In this document: in pieces, positions 8,415 through 16,689 of the stretch
Layout of the letters: every line of letters starts with the position of its first letter
How positions within the stretch are numbered: the stretch's first letter is position 1
Source of the DNA: Microtetraspora malaysiensis
GTDB lineage: Bacteria > Actinomycetota > Actinomycetes > Streptosporangiales > Streptosporangiaceae
Length of the DNA stretch: 64,000 bases
Direction: 5' to 3'
NCBI RefSeq assembly: GCF_001528665.1
Contig: NZ_BBYJ01000004.1
Location: forward strand, 374,472 to 438,471
Translations under genes and position numbers: made by a program
Notes under the pieces: generated by a model
Database searches by the model: none
What the model saw: the letters and a program-made list of their open reading frames with translations, nothing else
Told to the model about the DNA's origin: nothing

Positions 8415-9236
8415 ATGACCGTTCTCGTCACCGGGAACCGCGGCGCCGTCGCCCGGACCCTCATCGGCCTGCTGCGTGAGCGCGGGCTCGCCGTCCGCGC
8501 CGCGTCCAGCCGGCCCGCCGGCCCGGAGACCATCCGGTGCGACCTCACCGACCCGTCCACCTTCGCCGCCGCGCTCAATGGCGTGACCTCGGTCTTCCTC
8601 TACGCCGAGCCCTCCCACATCGGCGCGTTCACCGAGGAGGCCGCCGCCGCCGGCGTCGAGCACATCGTGCTGCTGTCCTCCTCCTCGGTCCTCGCCCCGG
8701 ACGCCGAGAAGAGCCCGCTGGCCACGTCGCACCTGGATGTGGAAAGGGCGCTCGACGCCTCCTCCCTCCACTCGACGTCGCTGCGGCCGGGAGCGTTCGC
8801 GAGCAACGCGCTCGCGTGGAGCTGGAGCCTGCGGTCGGGCCGGCCGATCAGCCTGCCCTTCCCCGGCGCGCACAGCGACCCGATCCACGAAGCCGACATC
8901 GCCGAGGCCGCCCTCGCCGTGCTCACCGATCCCGGCCTGGGCGGACGGCCGTACACCCTGACCGGTCCGGAGTCGCTGACCTTCGCCGAACAGCTCGACA
9001 TCCTGAGCCGGGTGACCGGCCGGCCCTTCCCCTTCCGGCAGGTCACCCGCGAGGAATGGAAGCAGGAGATGGCCGAGCACATCCCCGCCTCCTACGCCGA
9101 CTCCCTCCTGAACTGGTGGCAGTCCAGCGACGGCGTTCCCGTCCAGCCGACCCAGGCCGTGCCGGAGCTGACCGGACACCCCGCGCGCACCTTCGCGACC
9201 TGGGCGCGAGACCACGCGGGCGACTTCCGCGCATGA
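8415..9236 (+). CDS. NmrA/SDR-like NAD(P)-binding oxidoreductase
   Basis: A 273-residue protein with an N-terminal Rossmann fold: VLVTGNRGAVARTL at residues 3-16, in which the usual GxxGxxG is changed to GNRGAV, then IRCDLTD for the second nucleotide-binding strand. It lacks the YxxxK pair of classical short-chain dehydrogenases, as expected for atypical NmrA-type members. The ATG has AGGAG eight bases upstream. Divergent from the MarR gene, it is a likely target of it. Members act as quinone or flavin reductases or as redox-sensing regulators; which applies here is not visible. Confidence 0.85.
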   Translation: MTVLVTGNRGAVARTLIGLLRERGLAVRAASSRPAGPETIRCDLTDPSTFAAALNGVTSVFLYAEPSHIGAFTEEAAAAGVEHIVLLSSSSVLAPDAEKSPLATSHLDVERALDASSLHSTSLRPGAFASNALAWSWSLRSGRPISLPFPGAHSDPIHEADIAEAALAVLTDPGLGGRPYTLTGPESLTFAEQLDILSRVTGRPFPFRQVTREEWKQEMAEHIPASYADSLLNWWQSSDGVPVQPTQAVPELTGHPARTFATWARDHAGDFRA

Positions 9237-9355
9237 CCGAGATCTCCCCCGTCCGGCGCCGGGGACCGGGCACGTCCTTCGAGATCACGGCCATCGGCGT
9301 CGTCGCCCGGGCGGTTGCGCCGGCGGCCGGCGACGCGTACGCCGACGCCGACCGG

Positions 9356-9386
9356 TTGCGCTGGAGTGCGCTCCAGCGTGCAGCGT
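9356..9386 (+). promoter_or_regulatory. MerR-type promoter of the aldo/keto reductase gene
   Basis: -35 TTGCGC (9356-9361), 19-bp spacer, -10 CAGCGT (9381-9386). An 8-bp perfect inverted repeat (CGCTGGAG-TGCG-CTCCAGCG, 9359-9378) fills the spacer. The half-site TGGAG/CTCCA and the 19-bp spacing are the same as at the MerR gene promoter, and the ATG at 9394 stands 7 nt beyond the -10, the same distance as there. Confidence 0.65.
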
Positions 9387-9393
9387 GTACGCC

Positions 9394-10305
9394 ATGAAAC
9401 TCGCGTTGGGCGCCCTCCCGTTCGGCACCGCGGTGGACGAGGCCACCTCGTTCGCGATCCTGGACCGGTTCGCCGAGAGCGGCGGCACGATCGTGGACAC
9501 CTCGAACAACTACTCCTTCTGGATCCCGGGAGCGACCGGGGACGAGAGCGAGCGCACGGTCGGCCGGTGGCTCGCCTCGCGCCGCGTACGCGACCGGATC
9601 ACGGTGAGCACCAAGTGCGGGGCGCGTCCCACCGTCCCCGGCGACACCACGCTCGATTCAGCCGAGGGCCTCTCCGCGGCCACCGTCCGCGAGGCGGCCG
9701 AGGGCAGCCTGCGCCGGCTCGGCCTCGACCGCCTCGACATCTACTGGGCGCACATCGAGGACCGTTCCGTCCCGTTGGAGGAGACCGTCGAGGCGCTCGG
9801 CGAGCTGGCGGCGGCGGGCAAGGTCGGCGTGCTCGGCGCGAGCAACCATCCGGCCTGGCGGGTCGAGCGCGCCCGGCGGATCGCCGCCGGCCTCGGCCGG
9901 ACGCCGTACACCTGCCTCCAACTGCGGCATTCCTACCTGCGCCCGCGTCCGGGCGTTCGGCTGCCGGAAGGCGGTCACGTCCAGGTGACCGAGGAGACCC
10001 TGGACTATGTGCGCTCGGAGCCGGACCTGACGCTCTGGGTCTACTCGTCGCTGCTCTCGGGCGCGTACACCGCCAAGCCGCTGCCCGAGCTGTACGACCA
10101 CCCCGGGACGGCCCGGCGGCTCGCCGCTCTGGACGGCGTGGCGCGCGAGCTGGGCGCGACCCGCAACCAGGTCGTGCTGGCCTGGCTGCGCGCCCAGGGC
10201 ATCCTGCCGATCGTGGGGGCCAGCTCGGCGGCCCAGCTCGACGAGCTGCTGGTCGAGGTGGACCTGGACCCGGCGCTGCGCGCCCGGCTGGACGAGCCCG
10301 CCTGA
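9394..10305 (+). CDS. Aldo/keto reductase
   Basis: A 303-residue TIM-barrel NADPH-dependent oxidoreductase. The catalytic tetrad can be placed: D35 and Y40 in VDTSNNYS, K74 in VSTKCG, H120 in YWAH. The NADPH-binding end (VLAWLRAQGILPIVGASS) is near residues 265-280. It probably reduces aldehydes or ketones, perhaps dicarbonyl or electrophile stress compounds given its MerR-type promoter. The ATG at 9394 has no ribosome site and sits at the expected transcription start, so translation is probably leaderless; GTG 9385 is the only nearby alternative. Confidence 0.93.
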   Translation: MKLALGALPFGTAVDEATSFAILDRFAESGGTIVDTSNNYSFWIPGATGDESERTVGRWLASRRVRDRITVSTKCGARPTVPGDTTLDSAEGLSAATVREAAEGSLRRLGLDRLDIYWAHIEDRSVPLEETVEALGELAAAGKVGVLGASNHPAWRVERARRIAAGLGRTPYTCLQLRHSYLRPRPGVRLPEGGHVQVTEETLDYVRSEPDLTLWVYSSLLSGAYTAKPLPELYDHPGTARRLAALDGVARELGATRNQVVLAWLRAQGILPIVGASSAAQLDELLVEVDLDPALRARLDEPA

Positions 10306-10349
10306 TCTCCGGCGCGGAAGCCGGCTCGCGGGTCTTGCCCAGACACGAC

Positions 10350-11096
10350 CTAGGAGGACGGCTCGGCCGGGCCCTCGGACGCGCGGCCGACAGACTCGGT
10401 GGCGGCGGACTCGGTGGCGGCGGACTCGGAGGCGTCCACGGCCGAATCGGAGAGGTGCTCGGACAGGTAGCGGCGGACCAGGCGCTTGCACTCGGCGATC
10501 AGGTCCGGGTCGCCTTGCGGGTGGGCGCGGAAGGCGAGCTTGAGCACGGCGTCGGCCGCCTCGACCGCGACGATGAACACCCGGCCGAGCCCCTCGTTCC
10601 TGGGCGCGCCGAGCAGTTCGATGGTGAGCGAGCGCAGCCGGTCGGCCACGATGACGTTGTTCTCCAAGGCCCGGTCGAGCATCCGCCGGGTCTCGGGCAG
10701 CGGGGGGCCGCCGGGCGTCGTGAGTATCTCGCCGAAGTCGACGACCCCGAAGCCCGGCGTCGTCCGTTTCATCGCGACGAACTCGTCGATGAACAGGTCC
10801 ACGGCCTCGGTCCAGTCCCGCAGGGCGACCCCCGCCACCCGGGCGGCCAACCGGTCGAGGAAGGCGTCGAGGTTGCGCAGGGCGAGCGCCCGGACAAGTC
10901 CCTGCTTGTCAGGAAAGAACTGGTAGAAGGTCCCGATGGGCACCTCTGCCCGGCGGGCGACCTCCTTGGTGGTGAGCTGCTCGTAGCCGACCTCGTCGAG
11001 CAACAGGGCGCACTCGTCCAGCATCCGCTCGACCCGTTCGAGGCTGCGGCGCTGGGAGGGGCGGCGGCGCAGCGTTCCACCCGCGGCGTTCGTCAT
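10350..11096 (-). CDS. TetR family transcriptional regulator
   Basis: A 248-residue TetR-type protein (ATG at 11096; an earlier in-frame ATG at 11150 would overlap the operator). The helix-turn-helix is at about residues 41-61 (LTTKEVARRAEV then GTFYQFF). The C-terminus carries a low-complexity tail with repeated SAATE units. It is divergent from the GH1 beta-glucosidase gene and probably represses it; TetR control of a GH1 enzyme is less common than LacI control. The ligand is unknown. Confidence 0.9.
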   Translation of the reverse strand: MTNAAGGTLRRRPSQRRSLERVERMLDECALLLDEVGYEQLTTKEVARRAEVPIGTFYQFFPDKQGLVRALALRNLDAFLDRLAARVAGVALRDWTEAVDLFIDEFVAMKRTTPGFGVVDFGEILTTPGGPPLPETRRMLDRALENNVIVADRLRSLTIELLGAPRNEGLGRVFIVAVEAADAVLKLAFRAHPQGDPDLIAECKRLVRRYLSEHLSDSAVDASESAATESAATESVGRASEGPAEPSS

Positions 11097-11135
11097 TCGC
11101 CCATTCTCTCCCGCCCGGAAGTCCTGCGCGTTAAC

Positions 11136-11150
11136 ATGAGCGTCACTCAT
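11136..11150. promoter_or_regulatory. Candidate TetR operator
   Basis: Inverted repeat ATGAG-CGTCA-CTCAT between the divergent TetR (start 11096) and beta-glucosidase (start 11167) genes, ending 16 bp before the latter start codon. Confidence 0.5.
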
Positions 11151-11166
11151 ATCCGAAAGGGTGACA

Positions 11167-12447
11167 ATGTTCCTCTGGGGTACGGCTACCGCCTCCTATC
11201 AGATCGAGGGCGCGGTCTCCGAGGACGGACGCGGCGTCTCGGTCTGGGACACGTTCTCGCACGAACCCGGCCGGGTCCGGGACGGGCACACCGGCGACGT
11301 GGCCTGCGACCACTACCATCGCTGGCCCGAGGACGTCGCGCTGATGGCCGACGCGGGGCTCAACGCGTACCGCTTCTCCGTCGCGTGGCCGCGGATCCAG
11401 CCCACCGGGCGCGGCGCGGTCAACCAGGCCGGGCTCGACTTCTACGACCGGCTGGTGGACGGCCTGTGCGAGAAGGGGATCACCCCCGCCCTGACGCTGT
11501 TCCACTGGGATCTCCCCCAGGCGCTGGAGGACGAGGGCGGTTGGCTCAACCGCGATACATCCCAATATTTCGCGGATTATGCGGCCATCGTGGCGGAACG
11601 GCTGGCCGACCGGGTCCCGATGTGGATCACCCTCAACGAACCGTTCGTCCACATGACGTTCGGATACGCCCTCGGCGTCCACGCGCCGGGCCGGACGCTG
11701 TTCCTCGACGCCCTTCCCGCGGCGCACCACCAGCTCCTCGGCCACGGCCTCGCCGTGTCCGCGCTGCGGGCGAACGGCGCGGACCAGGTGCTGATCACGA
11801 ACAACTGCACGCCGGTGTGGCCCGCCTCGGACGCTCCCGAGGATCTCGCCGCCGCCGAGGCGTACGACGCCCTGCACAACCGCCTGTTCAACGACCCGCT
11901 CTTCGCCGCCTCGTATCCCGATTTTTCGGCGTTCGGCGTGGAAGAGCTGGATTTCATCCACGACGGGGATCTGGAGACGATCGGGCAGCCGCTCGACGGC
12001 CTGGGGATCAACTACTACAACCCCACCCGCGTCGCCGCCCCCTCCACCGACGCGCTGCCGTTCGACGACGCCGGCATCACCGGCTACCCGACCACGGCGT
12101 TCGGCTGGCCCGTCGTCCCCGACGGCCTGCGCGAGCTGCTCGTCTCCCTCAAGGCGAGGTACGGCGCGGCGCTCCCGCCCGTCTACATCACCGAGAACGG
12201 CTGCTCGTACGAGGGCATCGACGACCAGGAGCGGATCGACTACCTCGACGGCCACATCGCGGCGGTCAGGCAGGCCCAGGCCGAGGGCGTGGACGTCCGC
12301 GGCTACTTCGTCTGGTCGCTGCTCGACAACTTCGAATGGGCCGAGGGGTACCACCAGCGGTTCGGCCTGGTCCACGTCGACTTCGCCACCCAGAAGCGCA
12401 CCCCGAAGGCCAGCTACCACTGGCTGAAGCGGCTGATCGCCGGGTGA
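11167..12447 (+). CDS. GH1 family beta-glucosidase
   Basis: A 426-residue cytoplasmic retaining glycosidase of family GH1, full length. The N-terminal signature FLWGTATASYQIEGA opens the barrel; E158 in TLNEP is the acid/base and E343 in ITENG the nucleophile; SLLDNFEWAEGY near residue 385 forms the aglycone side. ATG 11167 is preferred over GTG 11161 because AAAGG lies at good distance and the protein then starts as family members do. No signal peptide, so it hydrolyses imported beta-glucosides, which fits the CUT1 importer at the left end. Probably controlled by the divergent TetR. Confidence 0.96.
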   Translation: MFLWGTATASYQIEGAVSEDGRGVSVWDTFSHEPGRVRDGHTGDVACDHYHRWPEDVALMADAGLNAYRFSVAWPRIQPTGRGAVNQAGLDFYDRLVDGLCEKGITPALTLFHWDLPQALEDEGGWLNRDTSQYFADYAAIVAERLADRVPMWITLNEPFVHMTFGYALGVHAPGRTLFLDALPAAHHQLLGHGLAVSALRANGADQVLITNNCTPVWPASDAPEDLAAAEAYDALHNRLFNDPLFAASYPDFSAFGVEELDFIHDGDLETIGQPLDGLGINYYNPTRVAAPSTDALPFDDAGITGYPTTAFGWPVVPDGLRELLVSLKARYGAALPPVYITENGCSYEGIDDQERIDYLDGHIAAVRQAQAEGVDVRGYFVWSLLDNFEWAEGYHQRFGLVHVDFATQKRTPKASYHWLKRLIAG

Positions 12448-12450
12448 CCC

Positions 12451-12471
12451 GCGCGGCGTCCGGAGCCGCGC
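12451..12471. terminator. Hairpin terminator between convergent genes
   Basis: GCGCGGC, 7-nt loop, GCCGCGC, starting 4 bp after the beta-glucosidase stop. It could serve both that gene and the convergent secreted protein gene. Confidence 0.5.
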
Positions 12472-12535
12472 CTCCACGCGCCCGTCCCCGGATGCCCCCG
12501 CGGGGCCGCCGGCACGGCACATGCCGTACGCGGGA

Positions 12536-13423
12536 TCAGAGCACGGAGACGTGGACGTGGTCGTAGTGGTTGGCGGTGATGCCTCCGCGGTCGGACATCA
12601 TCCGCCAGCCCGCGCCGGTACGCATGTCGTAGAAGCGCTGCTGCCAGATGATGTACATGATCCCGTACTTGTCGGCGTTGTCGATGCACCACTTGGCCAG
12701 GGCGTCACCGCGCGCCTTGGCCACGGCGTCGGGCATCCGGCCGCCGCCGCTCATCATGAAGTCGCAGGCCCGGCCCTTGCCGTGCTCCCCCGGGTCGCCG
12801 ACACGCAGGCAACCAACACTGAACGGCATCGGGAACGTCTGCATGACCTCGGCGCGCAGCGTGATCAGGCGCTGGGTCAGGCCGGACGACGAGCCGGGGA
12901 CCTGGAAGCCGAACTTGGCCAGCTTCTGCTCGACCTCGTGCTGATTGGCCTTCAGCTCCTTGATGTGCTGCTCCAGCTGAGCGATCTTCCCGTCGGCGTC
13001 CTTCGCCGCCTTCTTCTCCTCGGCGATCAGCGTCTTGATCGAGGCGACCCGCTGGGTCTTCTCGCTGGAGAGGTACGAGACGATCGAGGAGGCGCCGAGG
13101 TCGGCCTGCGGCATCAGGAGCAGGGAGTCGTCGATCCCTCCGCCCATGTACGCGGTCTGGGCGAACATCGTCAGCTTGCGCTCGGCGGCGGCCAGAGAGC
13201 GCTTGAGCCGCGCCACCCGGCCGGAGGAGTTCTCCGCGAGCTTCTGGGTGTCCTCAAGGCTGACGATCTCGCCGCGGTACGCCTTGGTGAGCTCGGCGGC
13301 CTCCTCACGGAGCTTCTTGAGCTTGGCCTGCTCGTCCGGCGCGGCCTGGGCACCGGGAATGGCGAGCGCGCCGAGGAGCGCGGTGAACACCACCGCCAGG
13401 CCGACCCAGCGCCCCGGTTGCAC
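12536..13423 (-). CDS. Secreted coiled-coil protein with ARB_07466-like C-terminal domain
   Basis: A 295-residue exported protein. GTG at 13421-13423 has a GGGGGG site five bases upstream and begins a signal peptide (hydrophobic GLAVVFTALLGALAI, cleavage after AQA near residue 28). Residues about 30-200 are a long coiled coil rich in Lys/Glu, as in the hinge domains of NlpC/P60 and M23 hydrolases. The end (GCLRVGDPGEHGKGRACDF, and the final HYDHVHVSVL) matches the ARB_07466-like domain found in actinobacterial cell-wall proteins, with conserved His/Asp residues that could bind metal. Probably an envelope remodelling or hydrolase-like protein; catalytic activity is unproven. Confidence 0.82.
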   Translation of the reverse strand: MQPGRWVGLAVVFTALLGALAIPGAQAAPDEQAKLKKLREEAAELTKAYRGEIVSLEDTQKLAENSSGRVARLKRSLAAAERKLTMFAQTAYMGGGIDDSLLLMPQADLGASSIVSYLSSEKTQRVASIKTLIAEEKKAAKDADGKIAQLEQHIKELKANQHEVEQKLAKFGFQVPGSSSGLTQRLITLRAEVMQTFPMPFSVGCLRVGDPGEHGKGRACDFMMSGGGRMPDAVAKARGDALAKWCIDNADKYGIMYIIWQQRFYDMRTGAGWRMMSDRGGITANHYDHVHVSVL

Positions 13424-13450
13424 GTGATCCCCCCCTGCTGACGGTCCGAA

Positions 13451-13456
13451 ACTATA
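13451..13456 (-). promoter_or_regulatory. Candidate -10 element of the secreted coiled-coil gene
   Basis: TATAGT on the minus strand, 28 bp ahead of the GTG. The -35 region (TGGCAA, 17 bp upstream) is weak. Confidence 0.35.
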
Positions 13457-13676
13457 GAAGGTGATCTTGATAGTTGCCACCTGAACGGGGGATCCTGTCC
13501 GGCTTTAAGGCGTTTGCCGGACTTGACCGGATATGGAGTGTCTTGCCAGCCCTGACAGAACATGATTCGGTCCCAATGGCGGCCGGGTACTTGTCCTGCG
13601 ACGCCACGGCACACAAACTGTCTACCAACCAAGCATTCGCTCAAATGAGGCGCGCCCGACCGGGAGGCGGACCACC

Positions 13677-15113
13677 ATGCTTCAGCACGACAAACTCTTC
13701 ATCGGGGGCGACTGGGTGGCCCCCGCGGGCACCGGAACCATCGACGTCGTGTCCCCGCACACCGAGGAGGTGGTCGGGCGGGTCCCCGACGGCACCGCGG
13801 CCGACATGGACCGCGCCGTCGCCGCCGCACGCGAGGCGTTCGACAACGGGCCGTGGCCCCGCATGAGCATGGCCGAACGCGCCGCGGTCGTCGGGAAGCT
13901 CGCCGAGATCTACGCGGCGCGGCAGAACGAGATCGCCGAGGTGATCACCCTGGAGATGGGGTCGCCGATCACCTTCTCCCAGCTCGCCCAGGCCCCGCAG
14001 CCGCTCGGGATGCTCCAGTACTTCGCCGAGCTGGGCGCCACCTACGCCGTCGAGGACGAGCGGCCCGGCATGTTCGGGCCCATCACGGTGCGCCGCGAGC
14101 CGGTCGGCGTCGTCGCCGCCGTCGTGCCATGGAACGTCCCGCAGTTCGTCATCATGACCAAGCTCGCCCCCGCGCTCGTCGCGGGCTGCACGATCGTCGT
14201 CAAGCCCGCCCCCGAGACACCGCTCGACTCCTACCTCCTCGCCGAGATGATCAAGGAAGCCGGGATCCCGGACGGCGTCGTCAACATCGTGGCCGCCGGC
14301 CGCGAGGCGGGTGAGCACCTGGTCTCCCACCCCGGCGTGGACAAGGTCGCCTTCACCGGCTCCACCGCGGCGGGCCGCCGCATCGGCGCCATCTGCGGCG
14401 AGCAGCTCAAGCGGTGCAGCCTGGAGCTCGGCGGCAAGTCCGCCGCCATCATCCTGGACGACTGCGACCTGCCCTCCGCGATGGGCTTCCTGTCGATCGC
14501 CTCGCTCATGAACAACGGCCAGGCGTGCGTCGCGCAGACCCGCGTCCTCGCCTCACGCAACCGGTACGACGAAATCGTGCAGGCCGTGGCCGACATGGTC
14601 GCCGGCCAGCCGGTCGGCGACCCGGCCGACCCCGCCACCGGCATCGGCCCGCTGGTGGCCAGGCGGCAGCAGGAGCGGGTCGAGGGATACATCAGGACCG
14701 GCCTCGACGAGGGCGCCAAGGCCGTCATCGGCGGCCTCGATCGGCCGTTCGATCGTGGCTGGTACGTCGCCCCGACCGTGTTCGCCGGGGTCACCAACGA
14801 CATGCGCATCGCCCGCGAGGAGATCTTCGGCCCGGTCCTGGCGGTGATCCTGTACGACGACGAGGCGGACGCGATCCGGATCGCCAACGACAGCGACTAC
14901 GGCCTGTCCGGGTCGGTCTGGACGGCGGACACCGAGCACGGCATGGACGTCGCCCGCCAGGTGCGCACCGGCACCTACGGCGTCAACATGATGAACACGA
15001 TGGAGCCGTCCTCGCCCTTCGGCGGCTACAAGGCGAGCGGCCTCGGCCGGGAACTCGGCCCCGAGGGCCTGTCGGCCTACCTGGAGTACAAGTCGATCGC
15101 CCGTCTCGGCTGA
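13677..15113 (+). CDS. NAD(P)-dependent aldehyde dehydrogenase
   Basis: A 478-residue member of the ALDH superfamily, full length. Catalytic C284 is in NNGQACVAQ, the general base E250 in LELGGK, and the cofactor-binding K176 in VKPAPETP; FTGSTAAGR is the Rossmann glycine-rich turn. A GGAGG ribosome site is well spaced. It oxidises an aldehyde to an acid; the sequence does not identify the substrate. No operon partner: the gene stands alone, divergent from the secreted coiled-coil gene. Confidence 0.96.
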   Translation: MLQHDKLFIGGDWVAPAGTGTIDVVSPHTEEVVGRVPDGTAADMDRAVAAAREAFDNGPWPRMSMAERAAVVGKLAEIYAARQNEIAEVITLEMGSPITFSQLAQAPQPLGMLQYFAELGATYAVEDERPGMFGPITVRREPVGVVAAVVPWNVPQFVIMTKLAPALVAGCTIVVKPAPETPLDSYLLAEMIKEAGIPDGVVNIVAAGREAGEHLVSHPGVDKVAFTGSTAAGRRIGAICGEQLKRCSLELGGKSAAIILDDCDLPSAMGFLSIASLMNNGQACVAQTRVLASRNRYDEIVQAVADMVAGQPVGDPADPATGIGPLVARRQQERVEGYIRTGLDEGAKAVIGGLDRPFDRGWYVAPTVFAGVTNDMRIAREEIFGPVLAVILYDDEADAIRIANDSDYGLSGSVWTADTEHGMDVARQVRTGTYGVNMMNTMEPSSPFGGYKASGLGRELGPEGLSAYLEYKSIARLG

Positions 15114-15342
15114 GGCGGCTTCCCGGGCCGGGGAGACACCCCACCGGTCCCGCACGACGCGCCGCGCGCGAGATGTTCCCTCGCGCCTCGCGTGGCCCGT
15201 ACGGGACCGGGAGGCCCGCCCAGCGCGCCCCCGCGACGCTGGGCCACACCATGACTACACAATGGTGCGCACCGATCACCCCTAATCGGTGGATTGGACC
15301 ACTCCCGAGGGGTTTGATCCGCACAACTCTGGTAGACGACCG

Positions 15343-16098
15343 TTATACGGGTTTGGTTCGCACGATCCACGAACCGATTTTTCGCACCAGGTCCGGAGTG
15401 GCCGCGGCCTCGGCGTGACCGTACCCCGGGATGATCCACATCTCCTTCGGGTCGCGGGCGTTGCCGTAGAGCTCGTGCGGGTGGTCGAGCGGGAAGAACG
15501 GGTCCGCGTCGCCGTGGACGATCAGCAGCGGCGTGGGGGTGATCAGCGCGGCCGCCTCGAACGGCGGCAGCGGCACGGGGTCCCACCGCCCGGACGCGAT
15601 CCTGGTCCCCTTGACCCACCGCGCCGCGAGCCGGCCCTCCGGGCGCTCGATCGCCCAGTGGACCTGGCGCATCGGCTTGGTGCCCCGGTAGTACCACCAC
15701 GCGGGCGCGCTCACCGCGACGATGCCGTCCACGCCCCGGTGCAGCGCGGCGTGCCGTACGGCCACGGCGGCGCCCATGGAGAAGCCGACGGTGACGACCC
15801 GCCGATAGCCGATGGACCTGGCGTGCTTGACGGCCGCGTCGAGGTCCAGCACCTCCAGGTCGCCGACCGTCGACTCACCGGTGGAGCGCCCGTGGCCGCG
15901 GAAGTCGAAGGAGAGCACCCCGCCGAACCGGGACAGGACGTGCGTGATGCGGCGCGTGCAGGGGGCCCGCCAGGATCCGGTGAACCCGTGGGCGATCACG
16001 ATGCCGAGGTCGAGGGAGTCGTTGGGCGTGTGCGCGGCATCGATCCGCACACCGTCCGACGTGCGCAGCATCGCCGCGAAGGCCGGAGCGAAGGTCAT
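15343..16098 (-). CDS. Alpha/beta hydrolase
   Basis: A 251-residue serine hydrolase. The nucleophile is S107 in GFSMGA, the acid is D197 or D199 in VHGDADP, and the base is H228 in GYGHAE; HGF near residue 38 forms the oxyanion turn and FRGHG is the typical loop. The ATG at 16098 was chosen because the residues before it belong to the upstream remnant. That ATG overlaps the remnant's TGA (ATGA), so it may now be translated by coupling; alternatively TACAGT at 16107-16112 could be a -10 giving a leaderless message. Esterase or lipase-like; substrate unknown. Confidence 0.9.
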   Translation of the reverse strand: MTFAPAFAAMLRTSDGVRIDAAHTPNDSLDLGIVIAHGFTGSWRAPCTRRITHVLSRFGGVLSFDFRGHGRSTGESTVGDLEVLDLDAAVKHARSIGYRRVVTVGFSMGAAVAVRHAALHRGVDGIVAVSAPAWWYYRGTKPMRQVHWAIERPEGRLAARWVKGTRIASGRWDPVPLPPFEAAALITPTPLLIVHGDADPFFPLDHPHELYGNARDPKEMWIIPGYGHAEAAATPDLVRKIGSWIVRTKPV

Positions 16099-16457
16099 AT
16101 CAGCCAACTGTAACCGCGGCCTCCGACCGCGATTCCAGCAGGTTTCCCACAGCCCGCCTCCCACGATTCGAGCGTCACAGAATCGAAGAGAGACGCCCCC
16201 GGGAGAGTGGAGGCCGCCGCCTCGGCGGCGAACAATCGCAGTTCCTCACCCATCGGCCGTCCTGACGCGGTGAAGAACAGGTGAGGAACGCCGGAACGTT
16301 CGACGAATTCCTCCACAAGCCGGGACTTCCCCACCCGCCGCCGTCCCCTGAGGAGCAGCGCCCGCCCGGGACGGCCGATCGCGCCGCCGTCCGCCGTCTT
16401 TCCCAGCCAGCGGTGGAGTCGCGCGAGCTCCCGCTGTCGGCCGATGAATCGGCGCAT
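16095..16457 (-). pseudogene. Truncated DUF234-type AAA ATPase (5' remnant)
   Basis: The 120-codon frame starts MRRFIGRQREL after a good AAGGAG site and contains the P-loop of archaeal-type/DUF234 ATPases (LLLRGRRRVGKSRLVEEF, about residues 33-50) followed by PHLFFTASGR and LPGASLFDSVT, which are typical of this family. Homology stops after SWEA (near base 16165); the last ~20 codons are unrelated, and the Walker B and C-terminal domains are missing. Full members run to 450-480 residues. So about three quarters of the gene is gone. Its stop overlaps the alpha/beta hydrolase start by four bases, so the deletion joined the two. The stub is unlikely to be active. Confidence 0.72.
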
Positions 16458-16470
16458 CAAGCTCCTTGTA

Positions 16471-16520
16471 CTCTCATGAATGAGACCATCACCCGTGGAA
16501 CTCTCATCGACGAAACCATC
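16471..16520. repeat. Imperfect direct repeat, 30-bp period
   Basis: Two 20-bp units (16471-16490 and 16501-16520), 16 of 20 bases identical, both with CTCTCAT at the left and ACCATC at the right. The first also contains the dyad CTCAT-GA-ATGAG. The block lies immediately upstream of the truncated ATPase gene and may be a regulator site left from it. Confidence 0.45.
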
Positions 16521-16584
16521 GGCGATAAGCGTGGGAATGTGCCGGATCGTGCGACCATGGCGCGCGGCGGTGACGCGCATCAAC

Positions 16585-16590
16585 TAAAAT
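16585..16590 (+). promoter_or_regulatory. Candidate -10 element upstream of typA
   Basis: TAAAAT, the most AT-rich hexamer in the region, 99 bp before the typA start. No convincing -35 is visible. Confidence 0.3.
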
Positions 16591-16689
16591 CTGAAGGTCG
16601 CACTCGCGGCCAGACGTCTCGCGGCGGGACACGAGCCGGTTCCCGGGACGCGGACGGACAGCCCCAACGAACCAGAGCGAGACTCCACT

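Noticed and set aside
13424-13676. Possible c-di-AMP (ydaO) riboswitch ahead of the secreted cell-wall-type protein
   Set aside because: Such genes often have one in actinomycetes, but the conserved core segments were not found; only a promoter-like TATAGT and a 7-bp hairpin at 13497-13522 are present.
15114-15342. Possible gene between the aldehyde dehydrogenase and the alpha/beta hydrolase
   Set aside because: Only short mirrored frames and a small hairpin (CACCGAT-N7-ATCGGTG) are seen; treated as a convergent terminator region.
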